Source: Desulfonatronovibrio sp. (GTDB taxonomy: Bacteria > Desulfobacterota > Desulfovibrionia > Desulfovibrionales > Desulfonatronovibrionaceae). Taken from it: a stretch of DNA of 36,990 nt. Below the pieces are notes generated by a model, which saw nothing but the letters and a program-made list of their open reading frames with translations, made no database searches and was not told where the DNA came from. Shown piece after piece: positions 16,561 through 24,384 of this stretch. Each line of letters begins with the position of its first letter. Position 1 is the stretch's first letter. The translations under genes were made by a program, and so were the position numbers. The stretch spans positions 1 to 36,990 of the forward strand of contig PWNK01000014.1 of assembly GCA_003557865.1 (NCBI GenBank), in the 5' to 3' direction.

Positions 16561-16748
16561 TCAGCATTCTCTTGAACAGGGCTCTCCTGATGCAGTGAAT
16601 CTTCACTGCTGACTATGGTCTTTAAAACTTCGAAATATATCTGGGAGAAAAATTCATGGCAGTTGCTGGGTGAAATGCGGCCGACTTCAATAAATTTGAC
16701 AACGATTTCCTTAGTCACCTGCAGGGCCTGTTTCTGGGCTTGGTCCAT
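16557..16748 (-). CDS. Small protein resembling the N-terminal part of MucR-type proteins
   Basis: A 63-residue acidic protein, coupled to menG by a four-base ATGA overlap. Its core, ALQVTKEIVVKFIEVGRISP then FFSQIYFEVLKTI, resembles the N-terminal helical part of MucR/Ros regulators (pattern LTaeIVsaFv...vp...lp.lI..vy..l), but the zinc finger is missing. The resemblance is from memory of the pattern and is tentative. The AGGAGAGC ribosome site before the ATG supports expression. Function unknown; the tight link with menG suggests a shared transcript rather than a shared role. Confidence 0.7.
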   Translation of the reverse strand: MDQAQKQALQVTKEIVVKFIEVGRISPSNCHEFFSQIYFEVLKTIVSSEDSLHQESPVQENAE

Positions 16749-16765
16749 GTGCTCTCCTCATGGTT

Positions 16766-16821
16766 AAAAAAACCGCCCGAATGGGGAAATGGCTTGACCA
16801 GACAAGACATTTTCGGGCGGT
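16766..16821 (-). terminator. Rho-independent terminator after the acidic coiled-coil gene
   Basis: ACCGCCCGAA (16772-16781) and TTCGGGCGGT (16812-16821) are perfect 10-bp complements. On the minus strand the stem is followed by seven T. The 30-base loop is long. It separates the 16947-18338 gene from the menG unit. Confidence 0.7.
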
Positions 16822-16946
16822 AAAAACGAAGAAAACCTTGAAGCCCTCCCCGTTTGTTCGGACCTTATCATTGAGCGTCATCCAAGTCGAGTTCAGGCTC
16901 ATGGGGAAAACCCGGGAAAGATCCCTTTTCCAGGGGTCCGCTCCGC

Positions 16947-18338
16947 TCAGTCTTCTGTGTTCATCATGGCGGCGATTTCTTCCCGGATGACCTGGGCCGC
17001 AGCTTGAGGGACTTTTTTCTGAATATGTTTTTCAAGTTCATCCTTGAGCTGTGCAGCCAGATTGTTAAGATCATCCCTGGTCACACTCATCTCTGCCATG
17101 GACCTTCTTTTTTCCAGATTTTCTGTCTCCAGTTCAGCAGCCTGTTCTTTAAGTCGGGCCATATCCTGACTGAGGACGTTCATCTTCTCCTGCATCTCCT
17201 CCCAGGGCTTGAGGAGGTTTTCCAGTTCTTCAGCCAGAGATTTTTTTTCCTCCAGCCAGGTCTGGGAAAGGTTTGTTATTCTTTCTTCCATGGCCAGGCT
17301 TATCTCCTGCTTCAGGGCATCAGCAGCAGGCAGAGCCAGTTCGGCCACTTTAGTTTCCAGCTCAGCTAACCTGCTTTCTAAGTCAGGGTCAATGCTGGAC
17401 TCAACAGCCTGAAGCCTTTCTGATATTTTATCCTGGATCAATTCACCGGTCCGGGTGGAGATTGACTTCGTAAGCTCATGAGCAAAGCCGGACTCCAGGC
17501 CTTTCTCCTCCAGTGCCTTGAGCACACTGGTCCTGAACTCTTCATCAGAGGGAGGGGTGACTGATTTTAGGCGGGTTTCCAATTTTTTTTGAAGATCATT
17601 ATTGAGTCCGTCGAGCATATTTTTTAGAAAACCAAGCTCTGAGCCCTGTTCTTCGAGAATATCCAGGGTCCTGCGGGGAAAGCCCTTTTCCATCTCGGCT
17701 ATTTTCTGGTCAAAAAGGTCCATCCGCTCTGAAAGCGATTCCAGCTGTTCAGCCAGACTGGCCACCGCGCTGGAGAATTCCTTTTTCTCACTTCCCGGGG
17801 GCGGCTCTTGTGTTGCATCCCGCTGAACCTGGTTCTTTGGATTTTCAACTTGGGGCTTTTCCAGTGCGTCTGGTTCAGCTTCAGTTTCCGGCTTGTCAAC
17901 AGATCTTTCCTGTTCCGCGTCCCTTTTGTCAGATTCTGAAGAATGGTCAGCATCTTCAGCATCCTTCATCAGCTGACGTGTACTCTCCTGCTCAGGGTCG
18001 GTTTCTCTGCTCTGGTGCGGATCATCCTCCTGGTCATCTCCCAGAAAATCCTTGAGAAAATCATCGTCCTGTTCATTTTGTGAATGGCCGGCAGCGGACT
18101 TCTCACGAGGCTCATCCTTGAAAAGATCATCAAAGTCATCGCCCTGAGAATCACTATCAGAGCTCAGGCTGTCAAAAAGATCACTCAAGTCCTCTTCCAG
18201 GTCAGAATCCTGTTCCGCCTGTTTTTTCCCGTGGGCATCTTGCGCATTGGAACCTGGAACCGTTCCCTCTTGGACCACTTCTGTCAGGTCAACAATTTCT
18301 TCGTCATCCAGCAGGTCTTTTTCTTTGTCTGAAGCCAT
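16947..18338 (-). CDS. Acidic, coiled-coil protein, function unknown
   Basis: A ~463-residue soluble protein with two parts. Residues 1-190 are highly acidic and low in complexity, with a recurring Asp/Glu-rich phenylalanine motif: DLSDLFDSL, DDFDDLFKDE, DDDFLKDFLGDD. Residues about 195-455 are predicted coiled coil, rich in Leu, Glu and Lys with heptad spacing. The extreme N-terminus has DEEIVDLTEVVQEG. No signal peptide or membrane segment is present. The track opens at GTG 18347, but ATG 18338 has AAGGTGG at good spacing. The acidic repeats look like short linear binding motifs for a partner (inference). I do not recognise a family. It is monocistronic, ending in a terminator. Confidence 0.8.
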   Translation of the reverse strand: MASDKEKDLLDDEEIVDLTEVVQEGTVPGSNAQDAHGKKQAEQDSDLEEDLSDLFDSLSSDSDSQGDDFDDLFKDEPREKSAAGHSQNEQDDDFLKDFLGDDQEDDPHQSRETDPEQESTRQLMKDAEDADHSSESDKRDAEQERSVDKPETEAEPDALEKPQVENPKNQVQRDATQEPPPGSEKKEFSSAVASLAEQLESLSERMDLFDQKIAEMEKGFPRRTLDILEEQGSELGFLKNMLDGLNNDLQKKLETRLKSVTPPSDEEFRTSVLKALEEKGLESGFAHELTKSISTRTGELIQDKISERLQAVESSIDPDLESRLAELETKVAELALPAADALKQEISLAMEERITNLSQTWLEEKKSLAEELENLLKPWEEMQEKMNVLSQDMARLKEQAAELETENLEKRRSMAEMSVTRDDLNNLAAQLKDELEKHIQKKVPQAAAQVIREEIAAMMNTED

Positions 18339-18460
18339 GGCTACCACCTTGATTCAAAGTATTGTCAAAAGCTGATAGCCGTCCAATACAAAAAAATGAA
18401 GGTGATTGTAAAGTAAAGGCAGGGAGAAAAACAGGTGAGGGGGGAACAGGTTTCCCGGAT

Positions 18461-18488
18461 AAAAAAGGGGGAAGCAATGACTTCCCCC
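18461..18488 (-). terminator. Rho-independent terminator of the cytochrome gene
   Basis: GGGGGAAG (18467-18474) and CTTCCCCC (18481-18488) form a perfect 8-bp stem with a six-base loop; on the minus strand it is followed by six T. It ends transcription 11 bases after the cytochrome stop codon. Confidence 0.88.
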
Positions 18489-18499
18489 GGGATAAGATT

Positions 18500-18973
18500 C
18501 TACTCTTCTCTGGGATGACAGTCAGGACAGGCTGTGGGGCCGGTGGGTTCTCCAGCTCTGGCCAGATCACGGTGACAACCGGTCATGCACAGGTCATGGT
18601 ATGCCTTGTAGAAATACCTGATGTCGCGGCGGTCCTGAGGTGTTTCGGCAACGGCCATGTCATCACATCCGGCATCCATACAGCCCTGCATTTTCATGGT
18701 CTCATCTTTTGGATTGCCTTCAGCGTCATGATGACAGTCGCCACAGGCAAAGGCTGCGTGGACACTGTGGGAGAAAGGAGCAGGGGCTTCCCTCATCTCG
18801 CCGTACTCCACAGGTGCATACAAAAGCCAATTGTCCGCAAATGTTCCATGGGCATAGGACATGTCCTGGTCCAGCTGTTTGTGCTGGCTGGTCAGGCCTG
18901 CGTACAGGCTGGGCAGTACAAGAAAGCCCAGGAAAAAGGCGCAAATAATTCCAACAACTACTAACTTTTTCAC
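18500..18973 (-). CDS. Class III (c3-type) multihaem cytochrome c with one altered haem site
   Basis: Periplasmic electron carrier of the cytochrome c3 family. The 157 residues start with a signal peptide or anchor (KKLVVVGIICAFFLGFLVLP). The c3 pattern follows: FSHSVHAAFACGDCHH (haem 1 and distal histidines), GCMDAGCDDM (haem 2 position), AYHDLCMTGCH (haem 3) and GPTACPDCH (haem 4). The second site keeps both cysteines in CX4C spacing but has Asp (GAT) where His (CAT) is expected, so only three canonical sites remain. The GTG start has AAGGAGGTG upstream. It is monocistronic with its own promoter and terminator. It probably shuttles electrons between periplasmic hydrogenase or formate dehydrogenase and a membrane complex (inference). 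Confidence 0.9.
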   Translation of the reverse strand: MKKLVVVGIICAFFLGFLVLPSLYAGLTSQHKQLDQDMSYAHGTFADNWLLYAPVEYGEMREAPAPFSHSVHAAFACGDCHHDAEGNPKDETMKMQGCMDAGCDDMAVAETPQDRRDIRYFYKAYHDLCMTGCHRDLARAGEPTGPTACPDCHPREE

Positions 18974-19028
18974 TGTTTTTCACCTCCTTAAAAATGCTTG
19001 TTAAAGAATGAACAATCTGTTTTATTCC

Positions 19029-19070
19029 TATCTAGGTCAGAACAAATGGTTCTGTCAAGTGGGTCCACTT
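19029..19070 (-). promoter_or_regulatory. Cytochrome promoter with two flanking dyads
   Basis: On the minus strand TTGACA (19053-19058) and TAGATA (19029-19034) are 18 bases apart. A perfect 6-bp dyad CAGAAC-AAATG-GTTCTG (19038-19054) fills the spacer, and a second dyad AAGTGG-GT-CCACTT (19057-19070) abuts the -35 box. Such an arrangement fits a regulated respiratory gene; the regulator is unknown. Confidence 0.45.
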
Positions 19071-19089
19071 CTTTTGTGAAAGGTATCGA

Positions 19090-20358
19090 TTAAAACCTTA
19101 CTTTGCGCGCCGCTTCCAGAGTTTTTTCCCATTCACCGGGTCCATGGGCAAAAGAATTGAACGCGCATTCAAAGCCTGACGGGGCAAGATATATTCCCTG
19201 CTGCCGCATCTGGTTGTAAAACTTTTTAAACAGATTCTGGTCACTTTTTTTGGCTGATGCAAAATCCGTAACCGGATCAGCGGAAAAAAACAGAGTGAAA
19301 ATGGAAGCAAGGGCATTCAGCTGAACAGGGATGCCTTTTTCTTCCAGAATTTTCTTGAGATTCTGTGCAAGTTCTGCTGTTTTGTTTTCCAGGGCCAGGT
19401 AGTCCATTGTCTGCAGGGTCTTGAGGGTCTGATATCCTGCTGTCATGGCCAGGGGGTTACCGGAAAGTGTGCCCGCCTGGTAAACATCTCCGCAGGGAGC
19501 GATTTTCTCCATGATTATTCTTTTGCCTCCGTATGCCCCCACGGGCAGCCCTCCTCCAATGATTTTTCCCAGACAGGTAATGTCAGGAACGATGCCGTAA
19601 TAGCCCTGGGCTCCAGAATAGGAAACTCTGAAACCGGTAATGACCTCGTCAAAGACCAGCAGAGCCCCGAAGTCATCGGCCAGTTTTCTGAGCCCTTCCA
19701 GAAAACCCTGTTCAGGGAGGACAAGTCCCATGTTGCCAGCAGCGGGTTCTACAAATATTGCGGCAATATCCTGGCCATGCTTTTCAAAGATCTCTTTAAC
19801 CTGATCCAGGCTGTTGTAATCAGCCAGAAGGGTGCCGGACACGACTTCCTGCGGCACTCCCGGGGTCCCGGGGATGCACAGGGTGGCTGCCCCGGAACCG
19901 GCGCTGGCCAAAAAAGGATCCACATGGCCGTGATAGCATCCGTTGAACTTGAGAACCATGGAACGACCGGTAAAACCTCTGGCCAGGCGCAGGGCGCTCA
20001 TGGTGGCCTCGGTACCGGAATTGACCATGCGCACCATGTCCACTCCGGGCAGGGCCTCCACAATCAGCCGGGCCAGGTCGATTTCCGGTCTGCATGGAGC
20101 GCCGAAGCTTGTACCCCTGTCCAGGGAGTCATGCAGGGCCCTGTTCACAGCCGGATGACAGTGCCCAAGGATCATGGGTCCCCAGGACATTACATAGTCA
20201 ATCAGTTCATGGCCGTCTTCCGAATAGATATATGGTCCCCCGGCCCTGGCAATAAAGAGAGGCTCAGCTCCCACCCCGGAGCATGTCCTGACGGGACTGT
20301 TCACTCCTCCGGGAATAATCTTTTTTGCCTGCTCAAAAAGCTCTCTGGAAATATTCAT
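19090..20358 (-). CDS. hemL: Glutamate-1-semialdehyde 2,1-aminomutase
   Basis: PLP enzyme converting glutamate-1-semialdehyde to 5-aminolevulinate, the first committed precursor of haem, sirohaem and corrinoids. The 422 residues are the usual length. It shows [14 protein letters not shown] at the N-terminus, [34 protein letters not shown] and the PLP-lysine motif [17 protein letters not shown]. The ATG follows GGAGAAG. It lies 111 bases downstream of ahbB on the same strand, a grouping that fits the sirohaem-dependent haem route of sulfate reducers. Confidence 0.97.
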   Translation of the reverse strand: MNISRELFEQAKKIIPGGVNSPVRTCSGVGAEPLFIARAGGPYIYSEDGHELIDYVMSWGPMILGHCHPAVNRALHDSLDRGTSFGAPCRPEIDLARLIVEALPGVDMVRMVNSGTEATMSALRLARGFTGRSMVLKFNGCYHGHVDPFLASAGSGAATLCIPGTPGVPQEVVSGTLLADYNSLDQVKEIFEKHGQDIAAIFVEPAAGNMGLVLPEQGFLEGLRKLADDFGALLVFDEVITGFRVSYSGAQGYYGIVPDITCLGKIIGGGLPVGAYGGKRIIMEKIAPCGDVYQAGTLSGNPLAMTAGYQTLKTLQTMDYLALENKTAELAQNLKKILEEKGIPVQLNALASIFTLFFSADPVTDFASAKKSDQNLFKKFYNQMRQQGIYLAPSGFECAFNSFAHGPGEWEKTLEAARKVRF

Positions 20359-20469
20359 ATCTTCTCCAAGCTTCTGGTTTCTGTGTAATGATCTGATTCA
20401 GCATCCAGTTTCTATTGAATTGAAAAGGCACTGCTCATTTTTCACTCTAAAAGGTAATATCCCAAGCAT

Positions 20470-20949
20470 TCAGAAATACTTCATGGAAGTTTTCTTTAGT
20501 TCCTCGTTGCTGAAAAGCAATTCGTGCTGGACAACCCCGGTTTCAGCCACAAGTTCTTCAACAACCCTCTGGCAGTCGTTTCTGGATCGTCCGTGGATCA
20601 TGGTGTACAGGTTATAGGGCCAGTCAAGACAATTTTTTCTCTGGTAGCAGTGAGTTATTTCAGGGCGCCTGGCCATGGCCCTGCCAACGGCCTCAATATC
20701 TTTTTCATTGTCCACGTACCATGCTACCATGGCGTTAAATCCGTATCCAGCCTGCTGATGCCGGAGAGTGGCCCCGAACCTGCGGATATATCCTTCTTTC
20801 TTGAGACGGCTCAGAAGGGCCAGGACTTCACTTTCTCCTGTTCCTGCCTGTGCCGCGATGTCGGCGAAGGGAGTCTGGGAATCAGGCAGGTCGGCCTGGA
20901 CTACGCGCAGGATCTTTTTTTCCTGTTCAGAAAAAGTGACTGGTGCCAT
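20470..20949 (-). CDS. ahbB: Siroheme decarboxylase subunit AhbB
   Basis: AhbA/AhbB convert sirohaem to 12,18-didecarboxysirohaem in the alternative haem pathway of sulfate reducers and archaea. The protein has the AsnC/Lrp-like fold of the family: a winged-helix part (about 5-60, ILRVVQADLPDSQTPFADIA, GYIRRFGATLRHQQAG) and an effector part with MVAWYVD, CYQRKNCLDWPYNLYTMIHG and a KKTSMKYF tail typical of AhbB rather than AhbA. The track start at 21057 lies upstream of a good promoter, so the internal ATG at 20949 (MAPVTFSEQE) is preferred; it has no strong ribosome site. AhbA is not in the window. Confidence 0.92.
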   Translation of the reverse strand: MAPVTFSEQEKKILRVVQADLPDSQTPFADIAAQAGTGESEVLALLSRLKKEGYIRRFGATLRHQQAGYGFNAMVAWYVDNEKDIEAVGRAMARRPEITHCYQRKNCLDWPYNLYTMIHGRSRNDCQRVVEELVAETGVVQHELLFSNEELKKTSMKYF

Positions 20950-21048
20950 TTTAACGCCATTTATTGCAGGATACTGGAAAGGCAGCGGTAATGGCTGCGG
21001 ACAATTTTCATATCTATTTATATATGTTAAGGTAATCGTTTCTTGGAG

Positions 21049-21079
21049 GTTATGCAACCCTGAATTGATCAGGTCAATT
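21049..21079 (-). promoter_or_regulatory. Promoter and dyad operator of the ahbB-hemL unit
   Basis: On the minus strand TTGACC (21072-21077) and CATAAC (21049-21054) are 17 bases apart. The -35 box lies within a perfect dyad AATTGA-TCAGG-TCAATT (21063-21079), so a repressor bound there would block the promoter. Transcription would begin near 21042, downstream of the track's proposed start and upstream of ATG 20949. Confidence 0.5.
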
Positions 21080-21086
21080 TTGGGCC

Positions 21087-21118
21087 TGTCCCGGGGGCTG
21101 TCCGGGCTTCCCGGGACA
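21087..21118 (-). promoter_or_regulatory. GC-rich hairpin between xerC and ahbB
   Basis: TGTCCCGGG (21087-21095) and CCCGGGACA (21110-21118) form a perfect 9-bp stem with a 14-base loop. No T-run follows on either strand, so it is not a standard terminator; it may end or attenuate xerC transcripts or stabilise their 3' end. Confidence 0.5.
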
Positions 21119-21181
21119 TATCAGCACTTGTGCTTCCGGCTTGAAAGCTGTCCTGGGAAGGCCTGCCATGTGCTGCTCAGA

Positions 21182-22105
21182 TTATTTTTTGCGGCCGGAC
21201 CTGGGATGGGCTTGGTCATAAACCCTGCTTACTTCATCCAGGTTTAAATGGGTGTATCTCTGGGTTGTTGAAATGCGGCTGTGTCCCAGCAGCTCCTGGA
21301 CGCTCCTCAGGTCAGCCCCCCCCTGGAGAAGATGGGTGGCAAAGCTGTGCCGCAGGCCATGGGGGGACAGGCCCTGAAGCAGGCCGGAGCTTCTGGCCAG
21401 CCTGTCGATTATCCTGGCTGCTTCCCGCCTGTTGAGTCTTTTGCCCCGCATGCCAAGAAAAAGGGCGCTTTCCCTGGGGTCTGGATTAAATGCCCGGCGC
21501 TGCAGGACATATTTTCTGATACGCTCGGATCCCGGCCCGGTTAAGGGAGTCAGGCGCTCTTTGCGTCCTTTTCCCATGACCCTGACCAGCTTCTGGCCAT
21601 GGTCCACATCGTCCAGGTTCAGGTTAACCGCCTCACTGACCCTCAGCCCTGAACCATAAAGAAGTTCGGCCAAAGCCATGTCACGCAGGGCCTTTGGCGA
21701 AGGTTCCAGGGACGCTTCCATCATGGCCAGGGCCTGGTCCACGTTGAGAAAGTCAGGATGTGGCCTGTCCTGCTTGGGGTTTTTGATCCCCAGGCAGGGG
21801 TCCTGGGTAATGTTTTTGTTTCTGAGAAGAAAGCCAAAGAAAGATCGAAGAGATGACAGCTTTCTGGACATGGATGACTTGGATAGCCCTGAGCTGTGCA
21901 GGTCGGCCAGGAATGAATGGATATCAGACCTGGTGATGTCCCCGGGATGGGCGCATGATTTTTTCCTGGACCGCAGGAAGTCTTGGAATTGCTCCAGGTC
22001 GGTTCCGTAAGCGGCTGACGTTGCCCGGGAGTAGCCTTTCTGGATGTCCAGGTAGGCCAGGAATGTCTGGATATGTTCAGGAAGATTTTCTGCGGTCCAG
22101 GACAT
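21182..22105 (-). CDS. xerC: Tyrosine recombinase XerC
   Basis: Site-specific recombinase that resolves chromosome dimers at dif with XerD. The 307 residues are standard. An N-terminal SAM-like domain (about 8-95) is followed by the catalytic domain with all expected residues: Arg in SGLRVSE, Lys in GKGRKER, His and Arg in HGLRHSFATHLL, His in LGHSRISTTQ and the nucleophilic Tyr in RYTHL. It overlaps the 3' end of the preceding receiver-GGDEF gene by 29 bases, so it is probably in the same transcript. No dif-like site was identified. Confidence 0.94.
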   Translation of the reverse strand: MSWTAENLPEHIQTFLAYLDIQKGYSRATSAAYGTDLEQFQDFLRSRKKSCAHPGDITRSDIHSFLADLHSSGLSKSSMSRKLSSLRSFFGFLLRNKNITQDPCLGIKNPKQDRPHPDFLNVDQALAMMEASLEPSPKALRDMALAELLYGSGLRVSEAVNLNLDDVDHGQKLVRVMGKGRKERLTPLTGPGSERIRKYVLQRRAFNPDPRESALFLGMRGKRLNRREAARIIDRLARSSGLLQGLSPHGLRHSFATHLLQGGADLRSVQELLGHSRISTTQRYTHLNLDEVSRVYDQAHPRSGRKK

Positions 22106-23009
22106 AGTTGCTGCCCGCTTTTTTCTTGGCGATTTTTTTAAGGTTCATTGCGATTTCAGATGCCTGGCCGTAGTGGCTCAATTCTCCGCCTTTATTGAAA
22201 ACAACGGCAATGGAAACGCTCATCATGGGGAAATCAACGATCCTGCCCTGTCTGTCGGTGGAGCGGATGAGCCCTCTGTGCCGGTCTTCCTGATCATAAA
22301 AGTTGGGCACTATGGCGTCAAAATTCCGGATAAGAATCCTGCAGGCGCTTTCAGCCTGATCCGGAGGAACCATGAATACAAAATCATCACCCCCGATATG
22401 GCCGACAAAGGACTCTATTCCGGAAAAGGCCCTGATGGTGTTAACAACTATTCTGGCGGTCATCATCAGGATTTCATCTCCCCTGGAAAACCCGTACTTA
22501 TCATTGTATGATTTGAAATTGTCCAGATCGGCATAGGCCAGGGCAAAATCCTGTTTTTTGTCCATCATGTCCTGAATTTTATGAATAATGGAGGTGTTGC
22601 CCGGAAGCTTGGTCAGGGGGTTGGCATCCAGTTCCCAGGCGGCCCTGGCCAGGACCAGATCGAGCCTCATGCTGGTCAGGAGGCTGTCCAGGGGCTTCAT
22701 CAGGAAATCATCAACCTCCAGTTCAGTCAGGTTAAGATCAGGGCCAAGATCATCCCTGTCCAGGCAGATGATTACCGGAATCTGGCGGTAGACATTTTCG
22801 CTCTTAAAGATGGTAATCAGTTCCCGGCTTTCAAGGTCAGGAAGCTTGGAATCCACTATGAGCAGGTCCGGCGGGTTGTTGAAGATGAGTTCAATGGCCC
22901 CGGCCCCGTGTTCAAATACAGTCCACTGGGCTTGGGGATAAGTATCCTTGAAGCTTTGATAAAGGCTTGAATTGCCTGAAATGAGGAAAAAATGCTTGCC
23001 TGTGTTCAT
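22077..23009 (-). CDS. Receiver-like / degenerate GGDEF protein
   Basis: A ~310-residue cytoplasmic signalling protein. Residues about 1-115 resemble a response-regulator receiver (FFLISGNSSLYQSF, DLLIVDSKLPD, then a PVIICLD strand and a DFLMKPLD segment with the conserved Lys-Pro). Residues about 135-305 are a GGDEF domain whose signature reads HIGGDDF, with Asp in place of the catalytic Glu; cyclase activity may be reduced or lost, leaving a c-di-GMP- or GTP-sensing role. The track start at 23093 would overlap the HDOD gene by 71 bases; ATG 23009 leaves a 13-base gap and begins right before the first receiver strand. Confidence 0.88.
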   Translation of the reverse strand: MNTGKHFFLISGNSSLYQSFKDTYPQAQWTVFEHGAGAIELIFNNPPDLLIVDSKLPDLESRELITIFKSENVYRQIPVIICLDRDDLGPDLNLTELEVDDFLMKPLDSLLTSMRLDLVLARAAWELDANPLTKLPGNTSIIHKIQDMMDKKQDFALAYADLDNFKSYNDKYGFSRGDEILMMTARIVVNTIRAFSGIESFVGHIGGDDFVFMVPPDQAESACRILIRNFDAIVPNFYDQEDRHRGLIRSTDRQGRIVDFPMMSVSIAVVFNKGGELSHYGQASEIAMNLKKIAKKKAGSNYVLDRRKSS

Positions 23010-23022
23010 GATAAGCTCGTGG

Positions 23023-23865
23023 CTAGTCCTGGTTGGGGGTAAATCCGCTGAGTTGGGAAAACTCCCTGTCCAGCTCATCCATAATGTTCTCAAGATGGGA
23101 CTGCTTGAGCTTCAGGACTTTGAACACATAGCCGTGGAGATAGCTGACATTATCGTCGCCGCCTGATCCTACCTGAAAGAGTCTGGTCATGAAGTTCCCC
23201 AGATGGACCACGCAGGCCACGTCGGGATGATGCTGGGCCGATTTGGGACGATGATGCCACACCAGACCTTCTCTGAGTTTTAAAGGAAGGTTCCAGTAGT
23301 CGGATATCCAGGCGTTGATCCGGTCATGGGAAAAACCCAGGATTTCTTTTTCCGCATCGTAATAAGAAATATCTTTTTCCTGGACCAGATCATCCAGTTC
23401 CTCCTTTATTTCCGGAAGCTGGACAATGGTAACCACTTTTCCAAGGTCATGCAGCAGGCCGGCTACTGAGTATTCTTCCGGATCCTTGAATCCGGCCTGC
23501 CGGGCAATGGCAGCGCTGGCCAGGGCGCAGCCAAGGCTGTGCTCCCAGAGTCCATGCATGGCCTCAGTCATGGCCTCAAAGACCGATGTGCTTATGATCA
23601 GTCCCTTGATGACATTGAATCCCAGAAGGACAAGGGCATGCTGAATGGTGCTGATGCGCCTGGGGAATCCGTAAATGGGGGAGTTGACCATCTTCAGGAC
23701 CTTGGCCGACAAAACCTGGTCCTGGGAAATGGCCTTGGCTATCTGGTCTGTTGAAGAGTCAGGATTCTCAACAAGCTCGGAGACCTCTTCCAGCACAGTG
23801 GGCAGGGTGGGCAGGTCTTTGACCGACAGGATGCGGTCCTTATTTTTTGAGTACAGATCCTGCAT
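23023..23865 (-). CDS. HDOD-domain signalling protein
   Basis: A 280-residue HDOD protein: DLPTLPTVLEEV at the N-terminus, ISQDQVLSAKVLKMVNSPIYGFPRRIS, and a retained HD site in GLLHDLGKVV with a later GLVWHHRPKSAQHHPDVACVVHLGN histidine-rich stretch that resembles true HD metal ligands. This suggests an intact metal site (inference). Its ATG overlaps the stop of the preceding small gene (TAATG), so the two are translationally coupled. A receiver-GGDEF gene follows at 13 bases. The three together look like one signalling module. Confidence 0.9.
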   Translation of the reverse strand: MQDLYSKNKDRILSVKDLPTLPTVLEEVSELVENPDSSTDQIAKAISQDQVLSAKVLKMVNSPIYGFPRRISTIQHALVLLGFNVIKGLIISTSVFEAMTEAMHGLWEHSLGCALASAAIARQAGFKDPEEYSVAGLLHDLGKVVTIVQLPEIKEELDDLVQEKDISYYDAEKEILGFSHDRINAWISDYWNLPLKLREGLVWHHRPKSAQHHPDVACVVHLGNFMTRLFQVGSGGDDNVSYLHGYVFKVLKLKQSHLENIMDELDREFSQLSGFTPNQD

Positions 23866-24248
23866 TATTTCTGCTCAGAAGCTGCCTGGGTGTTTCCGGG
23901 GGACTCATGGGTGGCTTTTGCGGCGTGTTCTGCTGTCGCCATCCTGCGCTTCAGGTATATTCTTATGAGCTCCTTAAGCTTATTCATCCAGGCATCTTCC
24001 CTGTATCTTCGAAAAAGATGGTCCAGGCCGTCAATTCTTTCCTGGAAGGACTTTGGAGCTGCCTGCCCCTCCATTTCCACAGGGTGACCCTCGACAGTTA
24101 CTGACTGCACACCCATGTTCTCGAGTTTTGCCAGCAGGCTGTCGCTGATTTCAGTGCCCGGGGCCACAAGCACCAGGCCGTTATCCCTTAAGACGGGCTT
24201 TTCCAGAACCATGCCTTTTCTGGCCAGACTCAGTGGTATTTTTTGCAA
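23865..24248 (-). CDS. Stand-alone small signalling domain, partner of the adjacent HDOD protein
   Basis: A 127-residue protein. Residues 1-58 (IPLSLARKGMVLEKPV, LVLVAPGTEISDSLLAKLENMG, VQSVTVEG) match the small beta-rich domain that precedes the HDOD domain in the protein at 4395-5630 and HD-GYP domains elsewhere. Residues 65-127 are helical and charged with an Ala/Glu-rich tail. The start is TTG at 24248 with GGAGGCGG upstream. Its stop overlaps the start of the HDOD gene (TAATG), indicating coupled, roughly equal synthesis. It probably forms a complex with that protein (inference). Confidence 0.85.
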   Translation of the reverse strand: MQKIPLSLARKGMVLEKPVLRDNGLVLVAPGTEISDSLLAKLENMGVQSVTVEGHPVEMEGQAAPKSFQERIDGLDHLFRRYREDAWMNKLKELIRIYLKRRMATAEHAAKATHESPGNTQAASEQK

Positions 24249-24384
24249 AACCGCCTCCCATGGCGCTGATGAACTTAGTCTGCTCCTGTTTGGCCCATGA
24301 AAGCCCTGGATAAATCGGGCTGGAGCAGGGGGTGATTATTGTTTTTGCATTTTTTCTGATAATTATTGCCGGTCTGATCGCAAC

